From Puffinus mauretanicus (Eukaryota; Chordata; Aves; Procellariiformes; Procellariidae), in contig JAJKFH010003504.1 in NCBI GenBank assembly GCA_023333565.1, forward strand, positions 5,604,005 through 5,668,004: DNA of 64,000 bases, read 5' to 3'. Shown one piece after another: positions 22,744 to 37,700 of this stretch; position 1 is the first letter of the stretch; the number at the start of each line of letters is the position of its first letter. The notes under the pieces were generated by a model, which saw only the letters and a list, made by a program, of their open reading frames with translations, searched no databases and had not been told where the DNA came from. The position numbers and the translations under genes are program-made.

Positions 22744-25700
22744 CTGGAAAGATAAAAACGCTCGTGTTAACATTCAACAGAAGTAGGACTTCACTATAAA
22801 CCTGTGTTTTCTTCAAAAATTTCCATTCTTCAAATACCCCAACTACCCCAACAACTGAAGTTTCAAACAGAAACAAAAATTTTACAAAATCAGGGCCAGA
22901 AAACAACCAAAAGCCATCAGAACGTTTTTCCCACTACACCAGCCTTTGGAACATCTCTGCATTAAGCTGGTTTGTCCAAAAATAAAAAACCCTACTTATC
23001 CATGCAATAACGTCACCAGTGGCAGCGTAACGCAGATCAACATCATTATGAAGAGAACTCAAGGTCACTTTTCACGCTGAGCCAGAGAAAGAGCACAAAG
23101 AAAAGCAGAACGCTGTGTGCAATAAAGCCTACTCTTTCTTTACACTTGATTTTTTTCATGTTTTCACTCATTTTAGTATTTAATCTCCACCTGCCCCGAT
23201 TGATAAACAAGAACTCCAGTGCGCATCTGTACCAAAATTTAACCCTCGCACACGTGAAACCAAGTCTCTCCTCCTGCATAAAGTGAACTCTTTGGTCAAG
23301 AATCTGGTGAAGTGCAGGAGCAGACTGCCAGCAGCAGTCAGGTATTCGCTGAAAACCAAGAACCCTACACATTTTCCTGATGAAATGGTAAATGCCGGGT
23401 AGTACCAGCTCCTTCTCCCCAGCTGCAGCAAAGTACCTTGTGTGCCGGCTCTTGCGCTTCAGAAGGGAACTATCAAACTTCCTTTCCAATGGACTGCAGC
23501 AAAATGACTTGATGGGGCCTTTAAACCGCTGCAGTGAAGTACACCGAGTTTCCAAGTCACTTCCACAATGCTTCCAACTCAACATGACTTGTTTTTATTT
23601 TCTTCAGAAACAGTTCTAGTCATGTTAATAAAACTTGGATTGGAACTTTAATTTTGTTTTATAGCACAAAAAACCAGCATCTCCCCAGAATAACAGACAA
23701 TACCTAAGTTGTTCTACAAGAAATCCTGGAGAGAGAGCTCTGCAAAGGGATCCTTTCCTGAGGCTCTGTGAGGACTCTGACTGGAAGGGCTGGATGCTGC
23801 AGACAGCTAGTAGGAAAGACGACAGAGAAAGGGAAAGAAAAAGAAAAAAAGGTCTCAGAATGACAGAATATGAAAGCTGAACGTGTAATGAAAGGACAAG
23901 GGGAGGTTAAGAGGCAAACTTGGTAGAAATCAACTATTAAAACAAGGTGTTTGGTCATATGGAAAACAGAAAGCCTCTTCAGTGGTTGGTGTAATGCAGA
24001 AACAAGCGGGACATGACCCTCCAGGAAGGAAACTTCAATTGGCATTTGCCAAATAGGCAGATACCCTCGCACTTTCACAGCAGTTTTCTTCAAAAGAAGA
24101 TACAAAACGTCGAGCCTCACGCTCCTGTGAAAGAGGTTAGCGCTCTCCCCGCTTCGCTGGCAAAACCAGGTACTGGCAGGGAGAGGTGAGGCTGGGGGCC
24201 TGGCCAGAGCATGGCAGCTTTCCAGATGCCTTCTCCAGACGAAGCGGCTCTCAGCATCTTTTCCTCTCAACATACGATGCGTATAAAAAGAAGCTGAAGA
24301 GCAGACAACAGATAATTGTCAATTTGGGCCTAGGAGGAGAACGTGGGATATATTCCGGGGGTAGAAAAAAAAAAAATAGATGAGAGTTTGTCAACTGCTG
24401 CCTTTTTAGGTGAGAACTGAAGACTGAGACCGATAGTCTACACTATCTATACTAACAAAAATCACATCCTATAGTCATGTATTTAAAGCACCACACTGCA
24501 AATTCAGCCATACAAAGCACATAACTTACAAGTAGGTAAAATATGGCATTCCAGCTGCTGCTGCTGGAAGGGTCCAATAATCTGTAGGCTGTAATTGCAG
24601 GAGTATCTGCTATTTGGTTTTTGTTTTTTTGTTTTTTTTTTTTTTTTTTGCTCTTTTCCTTCTTTCTTAGTGCTTTCCCAGTTATAAATGGTGCTTTGTT
24701 AAATTCTATTTGCCCTCCTCCCTCATAGAGCTTGCATGTTTTTGCAGTTACAAATAAAACCGTCAACTTTCTCCATTTCAGATTCCATCACTTCAACAGT
24801 TTACTCATAATTGAGTCACTAATAACCAGTGCATACTTGCACTTCATACCCATTGCAAAAAACATCGTATGAAGACGTATTTCCTTTGGAAATACAGAAT
24901 GCCTGCCAACCTACGCATGACAGGGAACATGCTTATGGGAACTGCTTGCAAAAGTGCCCAGAGTGTAAATATTGCCATTGCAAATTTAAATTTTTCACGT
25001 TAATGTCTATCTCGGAAACCACGTGGGGAGGAGGAGTTCTTTCAGGATCAGTACTCTCTGTCTGGGTTGGAATCTCTGTCTCCCTCCCGAAACCCCACTC
25101 CCGATGGGCACTCGGATCCAGTCCCCATAAACAGATTATGAAAGAGTCATGAGACAGAATGGGAAGTGCTTGAGAAGCAGTTTCAGGATGTCAGAAGTTC
25201 CCCTTTTAAACTTGCTTCTTCCCTTTGGAAAGCCGTAGCTCACACACCCCACCACTCTCCAGGATTTGAGCCAGACTAATGATAAAGTCCAACAGAGGCA
25301 TAACTTCAGCGAGGCATGCCTGCTGCGACTTGATTTCATGAGACATTCTTCCTCTTCATGGTCAAATGGCTTGAAGTCACATATTAAAAATCCTGTTAAA
25401 TTGAGTTGGCAAATCTCCAATTGATATCAAGTCCAAAGTAATGTCCCAGTTTGAAAGCAGTGTGGAAGACTGGTAGGTTTAGAGCTCTGTCATTTGTGCA
25501 ACATCAGCGTGTAACCAGAAACGGAGGTGACGTTTCAGGAAGCCTGTTCAGGTTCAATACTGGGAAAGAACTTGGCAATGCTACTTCCTGGATGCCACAG
25601 CCGAATTCAGACAAGACACAGTATCTTACAGTAAATACATATTTTAACGAGATTCCTCTAATTATTAAAAAGGAGACCTAAAAAAAACATGTGGAAAGTA

Positions 25701-28700
25701 TACTTAGACAGTTTCCTACATTGCATTATCCAGAACACTGCTTATAAATATATCTGAAAACCAGAACCTTAGCAGTTTCTAAGGAGAAGCATTTAAAACA
25801 ACAGCACTGGCCATCAGTTCCTCCAGCGCTAATACGTCTACAACTGTGGATTTAGCCTCCTTACTGCCCAGCGCTTTGTGATCTGACATGCAACGTACTG
25901 TGCTGGATCAGACCCAAAGCGTACTCTCGCCTCCAACAGCAGTCATCACTTCTCGCTGCTTCCAGCAAAGACAAAAACTCCCTGGAGTCGCAGTAACACA
26001 GAACCCCCCACCCATGAGTGAGTGTTGTGCCGATTCCCATCGTTAGCTACATACCGGTTTCTCATTAAACAAGTCTGTCAAGCTGTTTTAGCATATATTT
26101 TAGGATTAACGTGCCAAAAGGAGCACCTGTAAAGTCTACTTTCTGGCATAAGTCTGTCCTGAACTATATCGCCTGTTCTTCCAGTTTCAAGACAACCCCC
26201 CCCCAAAAAAAAACAAAATAAAAAAATCCCCCACAAAACCAACTTACTCATTTGCACATTTACCTATTCTTCATCACCACCAGGCGATCACTCCCACTGC
26301 TTTTTCCGCACAATTCAGTGACGTTAATGACTGCGGTGTTACAATTCACGCAGGTCCTGGCAGTAGGCAGAGCAATTTCTTTATTCTAATTTAAATCTTA
26401 AAATTTTCACTACCCAGCTGCTTCCCCTCCGAAGGCTATGTCCTCTTGGGGGTAATCAGACCAGAATGTGTAACACTTAAAGGCATACCACTGATTTGTC
26501 AGTATTGTACCATTTTATATTAGCCAACATGAAAATGGTTTTGGTGGTGGTGAACATTCAAGCGCTGCCGTCGTGCATGACGACACTCAGGCCTTGAAAC
26601 GGGCGGTTTATATTCCAGTTAACTCTACATCACTCAGATCTGGCTTGCCTGAAGTGTTTTGCGTTTGCTGTACTGTATCACACCTGCCATCGCTCTGGCT
26701 ACTCTTTAACCTTGTGTGGACCACTGATTCAGCCTGTGCCTTCCTCATACACACACACGCTCTCCCCCCCGCCAGCTAAAATTTAACCAACACAGCTCCG
26801 GCCATTCTCACTGTTCTGGGTAGCACGATAGAATATTTGCAGTGAGGGAAGCCTACCATTTTATCAGGGTGACATCTATTTTCTTTCTCAAGCGGGAAAT
26901 ACTGACCCTAATGCAAGATAAGTGATTTCAAAGAAAAGAGGTACCCACCAGTTTCCTTTAAAACTATGAATAACTTCTGCACCTAGATTTTCAAAGCAGC
27001 AACTGTTCTAGTTTCTTTCTTAATTGTTTGAAATTATTTTGCCCTTAAAAACCCAAGCTACTCTTGCTTTTGATAGGAACAATTAGAAATAAAGTTGCAT
27101 GCATGTAAACAGAACACTTGAAAGAGAGACAAAATAGGTATGCCTAGAGGTGAGAAAAGTATATTTATTAAAACAAATCCATAAGAGTATCAAGTTAGGA
27201 ACACCAGTTTGAATTATACAGAAACTGGACACCGTTGGGATGCCTATTTTACCACTCTGTATACAAAGTAGGAGGAATTCCCAACACACTACAACTTGGC
27301 AATACAATTTTTTGGCAACAACTTCATATCTGTCATTATGCTTTTAAGTACCTTCAAGTTTCTTTACTGTAGACAGCAACCAAAATCTATCAGCAGATTA
27401 GAGCAAGTGATATAATCTGGTGCTTTAAATGTAAATATTAAAAACAATTTACTTCTTGTCAGTGATGACACCATGGACAAAACTTGTATTAGAATAATGG
27501 TGTTTAGAGTGATCCACATGGGATGTAGGCAGTTTGAATTGTGAGCCTTTCAGACAACCATTATTCATTCTTTAAGGTTTGTTTACTTACCCCAAGAACA
27601 CACGTGTTTATTTCTTTATTTTCCTATTTCTATTTCTGGCACAACAGGAGCATGAACTAAACCTAAACAGACAAATATGCTCTCAGAAGAACCTCAAGAC
27701 TAAGCATACAGTAAATTTAGTGTAATAACATTGTAATTCTCCTCCATGGCTATATGTTAGTAAATGCCATCTCTGCTGTGTACGGGCAAAAAGCTCTCGC
27801 ATGCAGCCTTTGTTTCATTTTAGTTGCTTTATTGGTGTCAGCCTTCTGGAAACTCAACACCTGCAAGCAACGCAGACTGCGTGTCTCAGGGAAAACCTTC
27901 CTGGTCACATAGCAAATGCTGATTCAAAGGGTTGTTTTCTATCAAATTAACTCTCACCGGAGCCAAACACGTTGTCAGATAAGCACAATAAATACAGCTC
28001 TACACACCTCACTTGTGACTAATTCCTCTTTCTCCTGTTATGACAGCCGGCTGGGATTCAACCTGACCAAGCCCTGCAATGTCAAGTGATGCAGAAAGGC
28101 TCCCCTAGCTATTCAGGCCTACCTACCTGTTTATAACTGAATTAGGCACGTAGGCAGATTTTTTTTTTTTTTTAAGGGACATTTCAAAATTAATGTTTTG
28201 GGAATTGCAGAAAAAACTCTTATCCTTAAGGATCCTTTAACTTGTTCTCTATTTAAGAAGTGTCATAAACACATTTTTTCCCCTTGAAATAGTATAAAAC
28301 CCAAGTGAAAGATACCGAATCAGTTGTCTTAAGTGACAGTGAATGTGCAAAGCAGCTCTTGGAAGGCCAAGAGAAAGTCAATTGAAAACTGCATTTCTAG
28401 CTAAAGAAATCTAACAGCGCCCCTTTCAGATAAAGCCTTTTAAAAAAAAATTTTTAAAAAATCCATTTTAGCAAAGGCAATGGACATACTGCCCATGGCA
28501 GCACACAACTTAGCCTCTCCTGTTAAAGGATCAGATTCAGGCATTGGAGAAAGGTTTGAGGCTCTTTTCCTTTCCAAGCTACTGCTGAATTCTTTTCCCT
28601 CCACACTCTAGTCCCAAAAACACACTTACACCAACATATATTTAGGTGAATTTATACATGCATGTTTTTAAACAGTCATCTGTTTAACAGAGGTCTTTAT

Positions 28701-31700
28701 AGTAAGATCAAAATACAGTCCCAATATATTACATTTTTCTAATAGAGTCATGATGCACAGTGTGAACTTTGACAAAGAAACGTTTGACTAGTAAGTAAAA
28801 ACACATTGTTAATACTGGCATTCCAATCTGCCAGCTAAACTTGGCGCTGCCTCTAACTACAGTTCACAAACACACAAAGTCTTAATGATCTCAATATTTT
28901 CTGAAAATAGTGTGAAGGTGTTCAAGATTGTCCACCCCCTCTCCCCCCTATGTTTTTTTAAATGTTTTTCCTACTGCAAAAAAATATCTTCAGATGGCTA
29001 TTGGGTTAAAAAAGTGACTTCAGATAGAAAACGACAGAAGTTTGCAAAACAAACAATAAAAGGTACATATTTAACTCCAGTATATTGATAAAGTCAGTTC
29101 TTCTCAATGTTCAGAGTAACCCTTCAGCGCACTCTTTTATTGCAGTATGTTAGGTAATGAATCTATACGCAACATATCACGAGAAGCAGAAAAGCAGGCA
29201 ATTTAAGGAACACTCCATTTCATGTAACACCTTCCTCAACAGGGAAAGGCCAGATAGGTTTGTATAGCTATCGAATATCTTCACTGTGCTGTAAATACTG
29301 TCTTCTGCAAACACTTGGAGGAATACAAAGACCTTTGGAGAACACAATGGTTAAAACTAGATGGACGTGCCATGTGCCTCCCACTGAGAGCAGTCAGTAC
29401 TAACCACCAGACGTGGGGTTGAAGTTTCACCGAGTTTGATACCATGCTCTTTTCAAACCCATCTATAACAGTCATAGGCTTAAAAGGCTACGTACAGCCT
29501 GTTTGTCCCCTGCAAAATGCTGTCATATAAGCATGCAGCTTACACTTAAAAAAAAAGTTTACAGCTACTGCCAGACATGGTTACTTTATAATCTAATACT
29601 TTTAAGTGTAACAGGTCAAAGAACAGTGCCACATATACTTAGGAAAAAGCTGTAGAAGCGCAATCTCACAAAGCCACACTTAGAGGTAAAGCAGCAGAGA
29701 ACGTGAACTTTGGGGAAGAAGCCCGTCTTCAGCAAACAGCACAGACATTAACTATTCTTATCCTTTCACTGAAGTGTTGAGAATAACCTCAGTCACATTC
29801 CCAGACAAACAACGCCTTAAAATGCTATCCTCTTTGCTTCTGTAAAACAAACTCGGTGCTGCCACCCTGGATGTAGGAAGCTAGGAAGCAATCCTTGCAT
29901 GAACTACTGGGCTTGTGCAATACATCTGTCCAACACAAGAAAATATTAAAATACTTTTAAAGAAACTGACTCAGCTGTAATTTGCCCCTAGCACCAATTA
30001 TTTTGAATATACACACCTGTGCTCCCGGTACAGGGCCAAAAGGGTTTGGTGGTCTCATAACTGGCTGACTGTATATTAAAGTTGGCTGTGTCATTACTGG
30101 TATGCCTCCCATCTGTGATGGCTAAAAAAATCCAGACAACATGAAATCACACAAAGCATTAGTACATTGCAAATATTTAAGGAGAGAAAGGAAAATGGTA
30201 AATTTTGCTCATATTTGATATATGCAATCATATAAGAAGTTTCGACAATATTCTGCAATAAAAGTTACTAGAAAGGAACATTAGAGGCTTTTCAAGAAAT
30301 ACTCTCAATAACAATTGAGCCCATTTAATCTCTTGCTGCAAAGACCTGAAACACTAAAATACTTGTTTAAGCACAAGCATTTGTGCTGGTCCTCTCGCTC
30401 CCAAAACTGAGGTCTGACAGCACTTCCCTGCCTGCCTTCGAAAGCACCAGAACAGTTTTACAGATACCAATGCAGAGCTGACCGAGTTCAAGAATAATTG
30501 TACATATAGTTCTCAGTTTTCAATTTATGTTAAGTCATTACACAATCAAAGTCTAAAGTGTTACTGACACTCTGGCTGAGGCAAATTAAGAGTTTAACAT
30601 ATATTAATGGTCTTAGAAATCAGGTTTTATTTATTTTACGTAGACGCCCATCTCTGGCGCTGCTTCTGGCACTCCCCTCGGGCTTGGGCTGATACCCAGC
30701 AGCAGTCCTGCTGAAGCAATCCCCATTCCAAGCAGCTTTTCCCTGACTAATCCTGGTGGTACTCCCATCATGCCAACCAGCTGCTTGGGCAATCACATGG
30801 TGAACCCATTCAAGAAACTGCCCCTGATGAAAACACCCTACAAGAAAAGTTAAAAATAACTGCTGGCACAATGAAGCAGCCAGGGGATGCTAAGGTACTA
30901 ACGAAATTGCCTGTCCCGGTACGCTCTCACCAAGGGAACAGCCTGCTACTAGACTGCCACTTAGAAATGGCCACGCTCAGAACTATGCACCTACTACTGC
31001 TTTTAGGAAAAATTAAACACAAGGGTTGTAAAATGGGTCAACATTTCAGAGATTCCTAGCAGTAAATGTCCTGAGTAAAGTTTGAGTGAGCCAGGACAGT
31101 TTTCAGGATGTGTTATAAAGCCTACTGGTCATTCTGTAATGGCCCGTCTCACCCATCTGCTCAGACGTTGCACGCTTTTGAACAAGTAACGGCAGCTCAG
31201 GATAACAGAGCTACGGCTCCTGTTAATTCCAGTTTCTGTTTCACACTGGCATTTAAACCCCACGATGAAAGCTGCTTTACGAAACATGCAAGATTACTTT
31301 CTATTCACTAAATATGTTACCTTCCCCAGCTGCTGAATCAAAATAACTAAGAAAATGCTTCCAGTACCATCAGTGCAAAGTTGTGTAGATCCAGTCTGAA
31401 TCAACACTAATGGTAGTTTAACCACAACGACTTGGCACAGAACATACTACAGGAGTTCATGGATGGGTAATGGGGAAGATGATACTCTCCCAAAAGACCC
31501 TCAAGAACACAGCTGGCCACTTTTGCAGTTCACTTACTGAGCATATACAAATTATAAATCATTAATCTAATCTGATTATATGATGAAACATTTAGCTTAC
31601 TTTTGTTATACTAATCTGTGAGCCATTTAACAGAATAATTGTTCTCTCCCCTTTTATTCACCCAGCAAAGCTGTGCCACATCAAAACCATACTAATAAAG

Positions 31701-34700
31701 AAAAGTTAAGGCATATCATTTCAGAAATATTTTAAAATTTGAGATAAGAACAAAAATTTGAACAACTTTTCAGAGCAACAAGCAGCAAGGTCAGGTTTAT
31801 GTCCAAAGCCTTCCGGTACTGGTGTGTCTTTAAGAGATTCAATTCTCAACCAACACCACAACACACGGCAGTGTCACAAACTTGCAGTTTTTTAATCGAT
31901 CATTACAGATACCTTTTGCTGAGGTTGGGAGCAAGTATTTAAGGAAAGTTTCACTCACCGATAAAACATTCCCATTGTGAATACAGCTATACTCACAGGA
32001 TACACTTATTTCTACACCAATAAAGCCCACCAAGAATAGACACAGTCTTAATTTTAAAAAGTTTATGAAAAACTAAGTGAGGTGAGAAAGGACAGACTTA
32101 ATTTCAGACGAAAACCACTGAAGTAGTTCAGAAAACCAGGACTCAATGATTTGGTGAAGAATAAACCAAGAGGAGCTGAAATTCAGCCTTCAGTAAAATA
32201 GTTCAGAAGAACGACTGCTACCAAACTATAAGCAATCAAACGATACACAGCATTTGACTTCTTTGAGTTGCAGGAGTTCACTTACCATCCCATAGCCCAT
32301 CATTCCTGTCGGCGTTGTGGCAGGGTATGCCATTACAGGTGGTGCCTGGTGTGAAAAACAGTGGTGAACTGAGAGGAGAAGAGATCAGCTGCATACTGGC
32401 AAGACATGGCTTTCTAAGGGTCAACTGCAGCGCTTCGCTTATTACGAATACAGCAAAGAACAAACAGGATTTGCAGTCTTGTGTGAAGAGTGTATCCAAA
32501 TTATTTCAGATGGAAAACAATACCTAAGCTAAATTTTCCAGGCGATCTTGGCAAATCTATAATTATGTATTTGCTTTTAACCTGTTAGGATTCTGGCTGA
32601 CTAAACTAAACTGCAGCTACCATTCTCTCAGCATCCTGTTTAAAGAACACAGTATGAGACACAGAAGTTTGAGAGAGAAAATTCAGGAAGCAGAAGCATT
32701 TTTCTAATCCCATGAAGTATATACTTATATTTTGAAATCAGAAGTAATGGTACACAAGGAGACATAAGAGAATTTTAAAGACTGAAAGACCAAATTACTA
32801 TTGGTTCTGCCGACATTACAGGAAATCTCTTCTCCTTAGCCAGGGTGTACACATTATGGGGATTCTCCTACCATGCTTCAATACAAATTCAGCTCTAACA
32901 TGAATATCCAACTTGCATTCCCTCTCACTCACCCACTTAGTACAGTGAATTTGAACAGGTTTAAAGTCCTCTTAGTACTCTGCAGATATGTTTATATCAC
33001 CCTTAACCTAAGTTAACTTTGATGAAGTTACAGTAAGATTGCTGTCAACAGACAAAACCTGGGGCGAAGCTACATTTTGTAAACAACTTGGCAACATATA
33101 CGTAAAAAACCAGCTGATAACCCTTAGAAAGAAAAATATATTAAAGACAGTTCTTCATATGCTAGCCATATTCTTTGTTCTACAGTTTCATTATCCACTT
33201 TCTAAATTAGTATTAACTAATTTTTCGGTTCCCCCCCCCCGACTATAAATGGGTGCTTATAAATATTCAGATAACTTGCTGTCTATCCACTCCACCTCCT
33301 GTTAGTCTCTCCTTTAAGAAAAAAACAGTCTAATTTTCATGCTATCGCTGTGGGGATTACTATTCATGACAAGACAAAGACCATATACATTTCTTGGTAC
33401 ACAGAGATTATTGATACAGAAGAGAGGGAAGTGACAAAATACTAATAGTACTGGATTAATTAAAGCAGATAAATTGTAACATCAAGAATAGGACATCAGC
33501 AAAGCTGCTTCTGGATTCAGTTCTAAGGTATCAGCTGCCTTTTCATAGACAGTAGCCAGTGTCACTGGCATTTCAGTTGCCATCAGAACAGATTTCCCCA
33601 ATCGAGAATTACCTAGACTCTGTACTATCCAGAGTCTATTTTGCACAGCTAGCAAAGCTATCCTGAAAATTACTTTTTGTCTGTTTGTTTTGCTTGTGTA
33701 TCCACACCTACACACACACAACCATGCTGACTAAATTTATTTGAGTGCTCAGGCATGGACCTACCATCCTTTACTTACAGAGCTACCCTGCAATAAAAAC
33801 AGAATACAGGGAAAGACCAATATCACTGTTGACATAAAGAAAAAAATCCTTTGAAATGAAAGACTGCATTCCTCAGACAGCAAGCACAGGTTATTGCTTG
33901 CCCTTTGTAAACTGTCAGCTTGGATTTTCTTTTTACACATAAGCATTAATGACATACTGGTCTCTCCCCACTAAAAAAAAAAAATTAAAAAAAAATCAAG
34001 ATCTACCATAAACGTGGATAAAGTGCCAAGTAGAACAAAAGCCCGTGAGGTTTCATGCAGTTATTCAAACACAAACATTTTTATCTTCATTCAAAATTCA
34101 CCAAGTGCATTAAAGGCAGCACAGACACACACCCCAGCTCTCTGGCAGCAAATGGTACAGTTTAAAGCAAGGAAAAATAATCTTGGTATTTCCCATGCCA
34201 TCATTCGAGTCAAGAGCCTGCAGACCACCTATGAAGTTCGTGTATGCTAGGAAAAGCTCAATTTTTGGCACACCAAAGATTTTAAAATGAGAAATGTGTA
34301 AATAGCAAGAAGGTTATGAGATTCTGCAACAGCAGTGGTTAATATCAGCATGCCAGTTGATTGCAAAAAGGCTGTGGGTTGTTTCACTTACGTATTGTGG
34401 AAAATGCATGCCATTCTGTATTTCCCAGGGAGAACAATTACATAATGCAATAACACTGGATTAGAAGCAAATACTTACACAACGGAATATACACAGATAG
34501 CATTTTAGTTCACAAATACATTAAATGTTTACCCCAACACATTCTTGTAATTCAAGTCATTTACTGAGACAGCATACACCTGTGATACTGTCATTGTTAT
34601 TACGTTTGCAACTGTTTTGCATAGTCCATTTATTTGGTATATGCCTTTTTTCCAAAGACGAGAAAGCCTTATTTTCAAAAGCATATTTATTTAGCAAGCC

Positions 34701-37700
34701 GCAGCAACTCCACAATAAATAGACCAGCAGAGGAAGACAAACTTTTTTTCCCGCCTAGATTATTTCTGTTTCAAGTCTTTTATGTTAATAAAACAGTTTC
34801 ACAGGAAGAGAAGTGTCTCAACAGTATCTCTAAACAATAAAAGCTGTTAAATGTAATGACTTATCACAAGAAGATGTATATACAAGACATGAGTTATTAA
34901 ACAGATTGAAGCACACAAGTAAACTCAAACCACCGGTCATTAAAGCAGGTGAGTAGTTACGTTTTTTTTTAATATCTACACACCCTCCAATAAGGTCCAC
35001 AAACATTTCTCCCTACATAATGTAGTGAGCTGATAAGGGACACCCAGTAGGGAAGAGGTGGTGGATCCAGGGAAACAAACTCTCTCTTTTCAAATCCACA
35101 ACGTTGTATTATGACACTGTGGATTCAACCTCCCCCAGGCAGTTACAGAGTCAGATGCAATAAATCCTCGGGGGCGGATTGTTACCTATTCTGTCCATGT
35201 ACTGCTCTCCAGGTCATTGGTGAAGGAGTGAGTAGGATTCACATGCAAAAATGCTCTGTTAGCATTGTGAAAACTACTCATATAAACTCTTAACCTCTTC
35301 TTTTTTTTTTGACATGTAATTAAGAACCCTTGTTCTACATGCTACCCAAAACTCCTTGCCAATGCTACCTGCTACAATAGACACTATGAAGTTGATCACC
35401 AAAATTGACATGCATTAAAAACAATTGCACACATCGGGGCAGGAAAGCAGTAGTTACATACATTAAGAAAGCCCACACCACTGCACAGACACCTCTACAA
35501 GCATCAAGAGGATTAATCTCTCAGCCCGTTCTTGCCCCCAGAGCAGGCTGAGTTGTAATGTATACATACTTGATGTATCAGTGCACCTGAAGAACAGACT
35601 TTTCACACTTCTTTTCTAGACTGCAAAGTGGCCCCCCCACACCACTGGAATTCACGGTTTTATGTCAGTTGAGTGAAACACGAAGGCTGCTATTTTGCCC
35701 TGAGAGAGGCTGGTTAAACACTACTGAAGTTTATGCTAAAGCTGCACATGTCACATCACAAACTATTTACTAGAACCACAGAGCTAGGAAAAACAAATCC
35801 AAGCAGCACACTTCTCAAACTGACTACTTCTTCAATTTTATACTACCCTTTTACTGCAACTATAGATAACTTTCAAATTTCTCTGTTATACATCAGCCTG
35901 CATATCTAAGTTGCATGGAACTCACCATTTTAAAATAAGTATTTGCTTACCAGCGTCGGAGCACTCCACGCAGTTGTAGGTGCGATCTTGGGCTGCCAGT
36001 TGGAACCACCTGTTAATTTCTTTTCACCTGGCTGAGTCCAGTTTACATCACTTCAAATAAATTTTTTGAAGAATTGTTAGAAAACATTGGATTTTCTTAC
36101 AAAACTCCCTTAGGTAAACACCATTTCTCCTCTTGGAAATGTGGCTTCTTTTGTTAGTGAAGAAACTCATTTAGCAAAGGAGCTGATAAAAGGCCTCATG
36201 ACAGCTTGTTTTGGCTAGGAGAAGTAAGGTAAGATGTTCAGCATGAGCCACCTCAGCTTTACCTAATCTCAGTCAAGGTCCCCAGTATAGGTAAGTTAGT
36301 CTAGCTGACTTTTCTTGGGTCAAGATAGTTTAGGTAGGAGCAACTGCATACTAGATTTCTGAATGATTTCAGAGTTGGCACAGATAGTCCCAATAAGCCT
36401 GAAATTCGCTAATCACATTCTCAACTTCACTCCTAGAGCAGATGTTCACTACTCTACAACACAGCCTGCTTCAAAATTCACTTGTCTAAAGGTCAACCAC
36501 AAGTCAGAGGTTGTAGTTTCACAATCTCTAATACAGCTCTGCACACACTCAGATCACACAAAGTATTTATAAGGTGTGCTAAGATTACCTACAACTACAA
36601 AGAAACATTTTGATGAACTCATTTCCTAAATATATACAAAGCCTGAAAGGAATCAGAGACAGGAGGACATCTTGCCTGCTGTTATCACTGTCACTACCAT
36701 TCAGTTTACAGTCACCTTCCAACAGCTCTCAACAATTCATTATACCTTGTCTGAGAAACAAAGTACACTCCCAGACGTGCTCTGAAAGTTAACATTATGT
36801 TGTTACGCACAGGTCTGAACCTGTACTTTCATAAAAATTTACTATCAAGAAAATCAAAATGCTCAACTTTTGATTAAGCATACTCACTTTTTAGTAGTTC
36901 CATTTCCAATGCCCAAATCTGTCACAAAGTAGAAAAAGGTACTATTGAAATTCTATTCATTTAAAAGAATTAAACAAGTATTTATACGTTCAATATAAAT
37001 GGTTCAATACTTACTGCCTACAAGATTGGCTAAAGATGAATCCAGATCATCTGACACTAATTTGTTAGGTGGTACTTTGGCAACTGGAAGACTCTGGTTT
37101 TGAGAGGCCACTGTTGGTTTTAGGAGACCACCTAGTTCATCAAAGCCTTGGAATGATACACAAAATAAGCGATTTGAATCACAGGTCTCCCATGAGTGTC
37201 GTGACATTCAATTAAATACACAGCAAGTTCAACACAATGGCTAAAATACAAAATTTAACCTAGTGATGCTACACTATAGTGTAGCAAGAAGGATAAAACT
37301 TACTATGCCTCCTGATAAAGGAGATATTTACTACAGAAAGGAGATTTCACTTTACTAGTTTAACCCACGTGACATCAATTTTACATGGCATGGATTCACC
37401 ATGGCTGCAAAGCAATGAAAATGTAAAACAAAATAAAGAATAAATATCTGAAGTAATTCAATCTTATAAAAACGCATATGTATTTGCTTTTAGCAGATCA
37501 CCGGTTTGCCCAAAAAGAATCTGATGTCAAGAGTCCAATGTCAAAAGACCAGAAAGTATTTACTTTCCAGATGCTCAAAAGAACAGAAAGAGTACTAACT
37601 ATGACTACAATCCAAATTAACTGTGTATGTTTTGATAATTTATCATTTTCTGAAATAATCTTAACATCAAAAGAGTAACATGTAGGCAAAAAAGTGCCAA

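Larger units (their letters stand above)
22744..30016. other. Last PICALM intron (7.3 kb)
   Basis: The largest intron in the window. It separates exon 19 from the four-codon exon 20. It holds a possible CR1-like scrap at about 25.9 kb, the T run at 24617-24649 and two long unrecognised minus-strand open frames (23046-23585 and 23704-24273). Confidence 0.75.
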
